Source of the DNA: JBDKTH01 sp964558295
GTDB taxonomy: Bacteria > Planctomycetota > Planctomycetia > Pirellulales > Thermoguttaceae
DNA: 14,938 bases
Direction of reading: 5' to 3'
Assembly (NCBI GenBank): GCA_964558295.1
Contig: CAZLDQ010000144.1
Span: forward strand, 1-14,938
Shown: one piece after another, positions 6,575 to 13,181 of the stretch
How the letters are laid out: every line of letters starts with the position of its first letter
Numbering within the stretch: the stretch's first letter is position 1
The notes under the pieces: generated by a model
Database searches by the model: none
What the model was told of the DNA's origin: nothing
Seen by the model: the letters and a program-made list of their open reading frames with translations, nothing else
Position numbers and translations under genes: made by a program

Positions 6575-6624
6575 GCATTATTCGATTTTCAGTTTGCCAT
6601 TTCCAATCCACGATTCCTTTTCCC

Positions 6625-8103
6625 ATGTCCATGCCTGATCTTCCCTACGACATCATCATCGGCCTGGAAGTCCACGTTCAGCTTCTCACGGAGAGCAAGC
6701 TGTTCTGTTCTTGCAGCACGAAGTTTGGTCTTCCGCCGAACACGGCGACCTGTCCGGTGTGCATCGGCATGCCGGGAGTGATGCCGGTGATGAACCGGAA
6801 GGCGTTTGAGCTGGCGTTGAAGGCGGCGTTGGCGTTGAATTGCCGGATCGCCCCGTTCACCAAGTGGGATCGGAAGAATTACTACTATCCCGATCTGCCC
6901 AAGGGCTATCAGATCAGCCAGTACGATTTGCCGTTCAGCTACGACGGGCATTTGCACATCAGCGATCCCAAGGGGCTGGTGCCGTCGAAGGACATCAGGA
7001 TTATCCGCGTTCACTTGGAAGAGGACACGGGGAAGAGCATGCATGACGAGGTGGCTGGCCGTGGGGACAGCCGGATCGATCTGAACCGGGCCGGCACGCC
7101 GCTGTTGGAGATTGTCAGTCGGCCTGACATGCGCTCGCCGGCCGAAGCCAAAGCCTACCTCACCGAGTTGAAGCTGTTGCTCAACTATCTGGGCGTTTCC
7201 GATTGCAACATGCAGGAAGGAAGCCTCCGGGTCGACGCGAACATCAACCTTCACATCCACACGCCGCAGGGGAAGATCGCCACGCCGATTGTGGAGGTGA
7301 AGAACATGAATAGCTTCCGTGCGGTCGAACGGGCGCTGGCCTACGAAGCTCCACGGCACTATGAGGTTTGGAAAGAGACCGGCCACAAGCTGGGCGATGT
7401 GCCCAAGCAAACCCGCGGCTGGGATGAAGCCGAGCAGATTACACGGGCTCAGCGGTCCAAGGAAGAGTCGAGCGACTACCGCTACTTTCCCGAGCCCGAC
7501 TTGGTCCCCGTCACGGTCACGGAGGAAAAGATCGAACAAGTCCGCCAGTCGCTCGGCGAATTGCCAGCCCAACTGCGTACACGTCTTGAAGAGACCTACG
7601 GCCTCACTCCGTACGATAGCGAGGTGATTGTCAACCAGGGGCGGGCACTGGTCAATTACTACGTCGCCGTGGCCGAGAAGACTGGCGACGGCAAGACGGC
7701 CAGCAACTGGATTCAACAGGACGTGCTTCGCTACCTGAACGAGCAGCAGCTTGGCATTGAACAGTATCCGGTCGAGCCTGGGCAACTGGCCGAGTTGATC
7801 CAGGTCGTTCAGAGCGGTCGAGTCACGACGAGCCGCGGCCGCGAAGTGCTAGCCACGATGATCGAAACCGGTAAGCCGGTCGATGCCGCCATGCAGGCCA
7901 TGGGGATCGTGGAAGTTGACGAATCGGAACTGGAAAACCTGTGTCGGGAACTGCTCTCGAGTAATCCGAAGATCCTGGCCGATCTGAAAATCGGGAAGCT
8001 CAAGGCCGTAGGGGCGTTGATCGGGCAGGCAAAGAAGAAGAACCCCAACGTCAATCCCGATCGCGTGCGCGAACTCTGTCTGCAACTGGCGGAGGCAATG
8101 TGA
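6625..8103 (+). CDS. gatB: Asp-tRNA(Asn)/Glu-tRNA(Gln) amidotransferase subunit B
   Basis: A 492-aa GatB, the kinase/transamidase subunit that phosphorylates the mischarged aminoacyl group and replaces it with the ammonia from GatA. Evidence in order: GLEVHVQL (13-20), a zinc site of Cys28, Cys30, Cys43 and Cys46 (FCSCSTKFG, TATCPVCIGMPG), KNYYYPDLPKGYQISQYDLP, HLEEDTGKS, the NRAGTPLLEIVSRPD block, EVKNMNSFRAVERAL, and SSDYRYFPEPDL. The C-terminal 150 residues form the GatB/YqeY tRNA-binding helical domain. ATG 6625 or 6631 both fit; neither has a Shine-Dalgarno site. It is separated from gatA by 484 bp containing a pseudogene. Its last bases carry the ribosome site (GGAGG, 8091-8095) and start codon of the next gene. 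Confidence 0.97.
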   Translation: MSMPDLPYDIIIGLEVHVQLLTESKLFCSCSTKFGLPPNTATCPVCIGMPGVMPVMNRKAFELALKAALALNCRIAPFTKWDRKNYYYPDLPKGYQISQYDLPFSYDGHLHISDPKGLVPSKDIRIIRVHLEEDTGKSMHDEVAGRGDSRIDLNRAGTPLLEIVSRPDMRSPAEAKAYLTELKLLLNYLGVSDCNMQEGSLRVDANINLHIHTPQGKIATPIVEVKNMNSFRAVERALAYEAPRHYEVWKETGHKLGDVPKQTRGWDEAEQITRAQRSKEESSDYRYFPEPDLVPVTVTEEKIEQVRQSLGELPAQLRTRLEETYGLTPYDSEVIVNQGRALVNYYVAVAEKTGDGKTASNWIQQDVLRYLNEQQLGIEQYPVEPGQLAELIQVVQSGRVTTSRGREVLATMIETGKPVDAAMQAMGIVEVDESELENLCRELLSSNPKILADLKIGKLKAVGALIGQAKKKNPNVNPDRVRELCLQLAEAM

Positions 8104-8894
8104 GTGTCATTACACTGACCACTGACTTCGGCACCGGCAGCTCGTATGGGGCGGCCATGAAAGGGGTGATCCTGACGATCAATCCCGCAGTGACGGTGAT
8201 CGACATCACGCATGATATTCGGCCCCAAGACGTGCGCCACGGAGCTCTGATTCTGGAAGAAGTGACCGACCGCTTTCCGCCGGACACAATCCATGTCGCG
8301 GTGGTTGATCCAGGGGTGGGAACCGATCGAGCGATTGTCTTTGTCCAGATTGGCCGTCAGCGTTACTTGGCTCCTGACAACGGTCTTCTTTCACGCCTAA
8401 CCTGCCGTCAGCCGCCATCGCAGGTGATTCAATTGACGGAGCCGGCCTATTGGCTTGAACCTGTCTCGGAGACCTTTCATGGACGCGACATCCTGGCCCC
8501 GGCGGCCGCCTGGCTGAGCCTGGGGCTTCGGCCGGAGCGGCTTGGGACACCACGGCAACGGTTGGTAGACCTTGATTGGCCGGTCCCACGATGTCAACCA
8601 GGCTCGGTGGAAGGCCAGGTTCTTACGATTGATTCTTTCGGCAATCTCATTACAAACATCACCGTCGACCTGTTGGGCGATGTGCCCCGTGACGAGCGAA
8701 CCCGGATTGCCATCGGCGATCGGCAGATTACGGGAATTGGTCGCACTTATGGCACCCGTCCTGAAGGCACGTTGATCGCGTTGGTCGGCTCCAGCGGGCG
8801 GCTTGAGGTGGCCGTTGTGGGCGGTAATGCGGCTGCGACGCTGCACGTGGGGGTGGGAACCCCTGTCTCGCTCACAACCACCTTGATAGCTTGA
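8100..8894 (+). CDS. S-adenosylmethionine hydrolase (SAM hydroxide adenosyltransferase, DUF62 family)
   Basis: A 264-aa member of the family that includes the SAM-dependent fluorinase and chlorinase; members with this pattern use water to split SAM into adenosine and methionine. Family motifs are present: TLTTDFGTG with Asp9, VVDPGVGTDRAIV with Asp70 and Arg77, APDNGLLSR, ETFHGRDILAPAAA with His127, and DSFGNLITNI. The Asp-Arg-His set (70, 77, 127) matches the triad described for archaeal SAM hydrolases and argues against a halogenase. The GTG start overlaps the gatB stop (GTGA, 4 nt) with GGAGG 4 nt upstream, so translation is coupled to gatB. BioA, which uses SAM as amino donor, is the next gene. 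The physiological role of the family is unclear. Confidence 0.88.
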   Translation: MSVITLTTDFGTGSSYGAAMKGVILTINPAVTVIDITHDIRPQDVRHGALILEEVTDRFPPDTIHVAVVDPGVGTDRAIVFVQIGRQRYLAPDNGLLSRLTCRQPPSQVIQLTEPAYWLEPVSETFHGRDILAPAAAWLSLGLRPERLGTPRQRLVDLDWPVPRCQPGSVEGQVLTIDSFGNLITNITVDLLGDVPRDERTRIAIGDRQITGIGRTYGTRPEGTLIALVGSSGRLEVAVVGGNAAATLHVGVGTPVSLTTTLIA

Positions 8895-8922
8895 GGGGCC
8901 GTGCGGCCGCCCGACCGTGGCA

Positions 8923-8952
8923 TTGGTGGGGTCACGACGTGGATCGTACAAT
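8923..8952 (+). promoter_or_regulatory. Possible bioA promoter
   Basis: TTGGTG (8923-8928) and TACAAT (8947-8952) with an 18-bp spacer lie in the 109-bp gap before bioA. The -10 is good, the -35 moderate. bioA may also be read through from gatB. Confidence 0.3.
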
Positions 8953-9003
8953 CTTCCCTTGCTGTGTCCCCCGCTCTTCACCCTCAACTCACCACTGCTC
9001 CCT

Positions 9004-10365
9004 ATGTCCGACCCAACCATCGAACAGCTCAAACAGTGGGATCGCCAGATCGTCTGGCATGCGTTTACACAGATGGCCGAGTACGAGCCGTTGATCCTCG
9101 AACGAGGCTACGGTTGCACGGTCGTGGATATTGACGGGAATGAGTATCTTGATGGGGTCAGCAGCTTGTGGTGCAATATCCATGGGCATCGGCATCCGCG
9201 GTTGGATGCGGCAATCCGCGCGCAGTTGGACCGCGTGGCTCACGTGACGCTTCTTGGCGCCTCCAATCCACCGGCGATTATGCTTGCCAAGCGACTGGTG
9301 GACTTGTCTCCTGCCGGCTTGGAGCATGTGTTTTACTCGGACGATGGGGCTACGGCCGTGGAAGTGGCCATTAAGATGGCGTTCCAGTATTGGCAGCAGC
9401 GACGCGATCCGCGGCCGAAGAAGACCCGCTACCTAGCCTTGGGCGATGCCTATCATGGCGACACGCTCGGTTGCGTGAGTGTCGGCGGCGTGGAGCGGTT
9501 TCACGCGATGTTTAGGCCGCTCTTGTTCGATTGCTTGCGAGTTCCCACGCCGAATCCCTATCGCACGCCGGACGGGGTGACGCGGGAGCAGGCTTTGGAA
9601 TACTACCTGGCGCAGTTCGAAAAGACCTTGGTCGAGCATCATGAGCAGCTTGCCGCCGTGGTGATCGAACCGCTCATGCAATGCGCCGCGGGAATGATTG
9701 CCCATCCGCCTGGCTACCTCAAAGGCGTGCGCGAGCTGACTCGCCGCTATGAGGTGCTGTTGATTGCCGACGAGGTGGCCGTGGGCATCGGGCGTACGGG
9801 CAAGATGTTTGCGTGCGAGCATGAGCAGGTCAGTCCGGATCTGCTCTGCATCGCCAAGGGGATCACCGGCGGTTACCTGCCGCTGGCTGCCACTTTGGCG
9901 ACCGACGAGATCTGGCGGGCCTTTTGGGGGGACTATCATGAGTCGAAGACGTTCTACCACGGCCACACCTACGGCGGCAATCCGCTGGGGGCCGCCGTGG
10001 CCTTGGCGACGCTGGACGTCTTTGACGAGGAGCAGACGCTCGCAAAGCTGCCCTCGAAAATCGCCCGGCTCAGCGAGCATCTGGCGAGGATTGGCCGCCT
10101 GCCCATCGTCGGCGATGTGCGTCAGCGCGGCCTGATCGCCGGCATCGAACTGGTCCGCGATCGGGCGACCAAGGAGCCGTTTCCCTGGACGGAGAAACGC
10201 GGCCTTCGAATCTGCCAATATGCCCGAAGCGAGGGGGTCCTGCTTCGCCCCTTGGGCAATGTGCTGGTTGTCATGCCCCCGCTGGCAGTCAAGCTTCACG
10301 AACTCGATCGGATCTGCGAAGCCGTGGAACGGGGCATCGTGCGCATGCAGCGAGGGGAGTGCTGA
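9004..10365 (+). CDS. bioA: Adenosylmethionine-8-amino-7-oxononanoate aminotransferase
   Basis: A 453-aa class III PLP aminotransferase that makes 7,8-diaminopelargonate from 8-amino-7-oxononanoate, using SAM as amino donor, in biotin synthesis. Diagnostic segments: WHAFTQM near the N-terminus (BioA substrate pocket), SSLWCNIHGHRHP, YSDDGATAVEVAIKMAFQYW, GDAYHGDTLG, ADEVAVGIGRTGKMFACE with PLP-contacting Asp256, CIAKGITGGYLPLAATL with the Schiff-base Lys285, and TFYHGHTYGGNPLG. WHAFTQ and the SDDG-AVEVA-K block separate it from ornithine and GABA aminotransferases. ATG 9004 fits the family; there is no Shine-Dalgarno site, and an in-frame ATG at 8917 would add an unconserved leader. No other bio gene is in the window. 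Its stop lies 6 bp from the stop of the convergent membrane-protein gene. Confidence 0.92.
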   Translation: MSDPTIEQLKQWDRQIVWHAFTQMAEYEPLILERGYGCTVVDIDGNEYLDGVSSLWCNIHGHRHPRLDAAIRAQLDRVAHVTLLGASNPPAIMLAKRLVDLSPAGLEHVFYSDDGATAVEVAIKMAFQYWQQRRDPRPKKTRYLALGDAYHGDTLGCVSVGGVERFHAMFRPLLFDCLRVPTPNPYRTPDGVTREQALEYYLAQFEKTLVEHHEQLAAVVIEPLMQCAAGMIAHPPGYLKGVRELTRRYEVLLIADEVAVGIGRTGKMFACEHEQVSPDLLCIAKGITGGYLPLAATLATDEIWRAFWGDYHESKTFYHGHTYGGNPLGAAVALATLDVFDEEQTLAKLPSKIARLSEHLARIGRLPIVGDVRQRGLIAGIELVRDRATKEPFPWTEKRGLRICQYARSEGVLLRPLGNVLVVMPPLAVKLHELDRICEAVERGIVRMQRGEC

Positions 10366-10371
10366 ACGTCT

Positions 10372-11382
10372 CTATTCCGCGGCCGACTTCGTTCCCTCAG
10401 GGGATCCGCTGATGGGAACACCTTCGGGCAGAGGACGCCCGGCCGTAGCGAAACCCATGTGGAAGAGTTCTTTCTTGAGCTGGCGGAATTCCGCGAAGCT
10501 ATCGTCGTAGGTCCAGAGTGTGACGCTTGCTTTGTCGGGGCGGTGTTGTGCGAGGACCTTGCGGAACTGCGAACCCTCGGCCAAGGCTTCTTGGAGCGAT
10601 TCGCCCAAGTCGTTGGAGACAGGAATAAACGTGACCTGTTTGAGTTGCGCGTAAGGGCGGCGTCCCGTGGCCATTTGAGTCTCGATCGGCACATCACGGA
10701 GCACAAAGGTATACCGGAGGCGGAAGCCGCCCTCGGGGCCTACTGTGTCCGTCAGTTCGCGTTGCTCGAGCAGGCGATAGGCCTTTTGACGGAAATCGGC
10801 CTCAAACCTCGCCCGCAGCTTATCCATGGGAATCATCGCGATTCGGCCCCCGCGAAGTTGGAAGTGGATTTCGTCTTCATCCACGGTCTTACTCATGGGG
10901 GTTGGGTAGTTTTCGACAAGAATCGGTTCCGCTTTTGCCGTTTGGACCGCCCTTCGCTGCTGTTCGAGTTCATGCCACTCCTGCTGGGCCTCGGTCACAC
11001 GCCGCTGGAGATCGAAGCTGTCCTGGCTCTCAGCGTCAAGCTGTTCTCGGGCACTCTTGAGCTCTTGCTCCATCGCGGACACGGCTGTTGCCAGAAGAGC
11101 TCGCTCATGCGACCGCTTGTTCGCCTCCTCCTGGAGACTGCGGATCTGTTCGGCCGTCTTCATGATGTCGGAACGAAGGGAGCTCTCGACGGCCTGCTCC
11201 GTGCGCAGAGCGACCGTCGCGTTCCGCACCGCCTCGTCTTCGGCTTCTTTGACGGGCGCATTCTTGATGCGCAACCCGGCCACGATCATCAGGATGATCA
11301 GAATCCCGACGATGTTCGTTACCACGTCAAGAAACGAATCTTGGCCGGCAGCAGTGGATTCGGTGCGGATCGAACGTCGCAT
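10372..11382 (-). CDS. Single-TM ExbD/MotB-like partner protein with the membrane Asp (336 aa)
   Basis: Last gene of the membrane operon. A short basic N-terminus is followed by one TM helix (about 17-37) in the segment DSFLDVVTNIVGILIILMIV, where Asp19 aligns with the proton-carrying Asp of ExbD, TolR and MotB (compare the FIDV start of the ExbD helix). Residues about 45-150 are a heptad-rich coiled coil. The C-terminal part (about 165-336) has a predicted beta-type segment IHFQLRGGRIAMIPMDKLRA, then VTLWTYDDSFAEFRQLKKEL and the ending GRPLPEGVPISGSPEGTKSA. No OmpA-type peptidoglycan-binding motif is visible. It starts 83 nt after the 571-aa gene, without a clear ribosome site. Topology (N-in, C-periplasmic) and a stator or transport role are inferred. 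It converges on bioA. Confidence 0.75.
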   Translation of the reverse strand: MRRSIRTESTAAGQDSFLDVVTNIVGILIILMIVAGLRIKNAPVKEAEDEAVRNATVALRTEQAVESSLRSDIMKTAEQIRSLQEEANKRSHERALLATAVSAMEQELKSAREQLDAESQDSFDLQRRVTEAQQEWHELEQQRRAVQTAKAEPILVENYPTPMSKTVDEDEIHFQLRGGRIAMIPMDKLRARFEADFRQKAYRLLEQRELTDTVGPEGGFRLRYTFVLRDVPIETQMATGRRPYAQLKQVTFIPVSNDLGESLQEALAEGSQFRKVLAQHRPDKASVTLWTYDDSFAEFRQLKKELFHMGFATAGRPLPEGVPISGSPEGTKSAAE

Positions 11383-11465
11383 TACAACTCTGCTTGCTTA
11401 CGAAGGGATTTCGGATACCAAATCGAATGGCCGTGTCTGGTTGCTTTACGCTTCGCGTGGAACCT

Positions 11466-13181
11466 TTACCTCTGCAGCATCTTCATTCCGCTGCCTTCTA
11501 GCAAGATGGCCAGATCGCGGTAGCGGAACTCGGCCTCGGGAGCAACGTATACATCGAGGATCGGCCGCCAATACATCCCCTTGCCAGCGATTCCCCAGGA
11601 GTCCATGGTATCCCAGATCGCCGAGATCGTGCTATCGATGGCATCGATGGTGCGAGGTCCCAGAGGAATGACTTTGGCTTCGGAGTCCTTACGTTCCGGT
11701 ACGATGATGAGCCGATCCGCGTAGAGGTCGATACGGATCGGCCGCGTCAGCGGGATGGATCGTTCGGAAGCGTTGCGCAGTCCCCAGTTTTCTCCGCGTG
11801 TTTTGGCTAGGCAGGGCACGTCCTCGGATGCGTTATCCTGGGATGCCGCTTTCTGGCTTTTGTCGGTGGGAGGCTGAGGATGCCATTCGCCTGGGCGGAG
11901 GGGCGAACCGTCTTGCTCCGCACTCCGCTTGACATCGGCGGTTTGACTGGGCAAGACGCCACGAAGCGGATGGCTTCGGTGTGCCGACGGAGTGGTGGGA
12001 TTTGTGGCGGCGGTCGTTGCCTTTTCGCGGTTCGAAGAACCGTCGGTCAGCGCCCGGTCGGGCGGAAGAGGCGCATCTTCCGCGGGGAATTGTGTACTAT
12101 CCACGCGATTGCCGAACGGTCTCGCTGGCTGACGGGCCTCGAGGCCGGCAGAGGCCTTGTCCTCTCCCTCAGAGTCGTCCCGAATCACGCCGCCACTGTA
12201 CGGGGCCGCTCGGTACTTCGGCTGCGAACGGCTCTCTGAAAGACGGGGAACTGCCTGAGCCAGCCGTTGTTGACGCATGCGGGCGACGTTCACCAATTGT
12301 TCGACCTTCTCGGCCAATGTCCGATCGGGTGGCTGAAACTCCAGGTTCCAATCCTCCCCGATCAATTCGTAGCCGAACTCCGAATTCCACGACTTCATCG
12401 CCGCCTGGGCCAGATAATAGGCGCTGATTCCACTCGGACGCACCAGAAGGAGCGGATACGGTTCGTTGGAGCCGTCCGCGGCAATCTGCTTTCGTTCGAG
12501 CAGGTATTCTCGATAGGCACGCAAAGCCACATCGAGCGGATTGCCGGGGCCTAAGGGGCCGTTGAAATCGTTCTCACTAAACACGAGGCCTTCGGGCTGC
12601 AGGACAATCCCGTCGCGGCGGCACTCCAGATAGATCGGCCGTCGATGGGTGCCATTCGGACCTTCGTAGGGGATGACGGCATAACTCGTGGACTGCTTCG
12701 CCTGTTGTTGAGCCTTGGCAAGCTCTTGTTTGGCTTCTTCGATCTGGCTGCGGAGCCGGGCAAGCTCCGACTGCTGCTGTGCACGTTGTTGACTACTGGT
12801 GCCTTTGGCCAGCTTCAACTGGGCAAAGGACGTTTTGAACTGACTCAGGCTGGCTCGCAACTTCTGGATATGGTCTTCCAGACCACCCAGTTGCAGACGA
12901 AGGTTCGTCAACTGAGCCTCGGTCTTCTCACGCGACGCTTTCAACTCGGTAATTCGCCAACGGGTCATGTCTCGGGCCGTCTCCAAGTCCTTCAGGGCTT
13001 GGGATTTCTCCGCCACGATCGGAAGTTGCTCGGCCTGCAGACGAGCCTGCCGGGCGATGACGACCAGGACGACGATCAACGCCCCCATCGTACAGAGGAG
13101 CACGGCCAGGAAAGGGAACAGCGAGATACGGGCCTCGCCGCTGGATCGGCTTCGAGTTGTCGCGCTGGGACTCCGTTTCAT
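11466..13181 (-). CDS. Single-TM coiled-coil partner protein lacking the membrane Asp (571 aa)
   Basis: Second gene of the membrane operon; I know no named family for it. One TM helix (about 19-43) lies in ISLFPFLAVLLCTMGALIVV. This resembles the ExbD helix start, but Ala26 stands where ExbD and TolR have Asp. A long Gln/Lys/Glu-rich coiled coil follows (about 45-163). A first folded region (about 167-290) has RRPIYLECRRDGIVLQPEGL and LLLVRPSGISAYYLAQAAMK. Residues about 320-470 are Ser/Pro/Arg/Asp-rich and probably disordered. A second folded region (about 475-571) has RPIRIDLYADRLIIVPER and DVYVAPEAEFRYRDLAILLE, similar in pattern to the first. Its ATG overlaps the upstream stop (ATGA, 4 nt), so it is translationally coupled to the channel subunit. 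Periplasmic location of the C-terminal part is inferred. Confidence 0.75.
   Translation of the reverse strand: MKRSPSATTRSRSSGEARISLFPFLAVLLCTMGALIVVLVVIARQARLQAEQLPIVAEKSQALKDLETARDMTRWRITELKASREKTEAQLTNLRLQLGGLEDHIQKLRASLSQFKTSFAQLKLAKGTSSQQRAQQQSELARLRSQIEEAKQELAKAQQQAKQSTSYAVIPYEGPNGTHRRPIYLECRRDGIVLQPEGLVFSENDFNGPLGPGNPLDVALRAYREYLLERKQIAADGSNEPYPLLLVRPSGISAYYLAQAAMKSWNSEFGYELIGEDWNLEFQPPDRTLAEKVEQLVNVARMRQQRLAQAVPRLSESRSQPKYRAAPYSGGVIRDDSEGEDKASAGLEARQPARPFGNRVDSTQFPAEDAPLPPDRALTDGSSNREKATTAATNPTTPSAHRSHPLRGVLPSQTADVKRSAEQDGSPLRPGEWHPQPPTDKSQKAASQDNASEDVPCLAKTRGENWGLRNASERSIPLTRPIRIDLYADRLIIVPERKDSEAKVIPLGPRTIDAIDSTISAIWDTMDSWGIAGKGMYWRPILDVYVAPEAEFRYRDLAILLEGSGMKMLQR

Noticed and set aside
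6589..7785. 398-codon open frame antisense to gatB
   Set aside because: Shadow of gatB; no recognisable domain and no ribosome site.
9433..10299. 288-codon frame antisense to bioA
   Set aside because: Shadow of a well-conserved aminotransferase gene.
10459..11523. 354-codon plus-strand frame opposite the 336-aa membrane partner
   Set aside because: The minus-strand frame has a TM helix, coiled coil and operon context; the plus frame is a mirror of it without such features.
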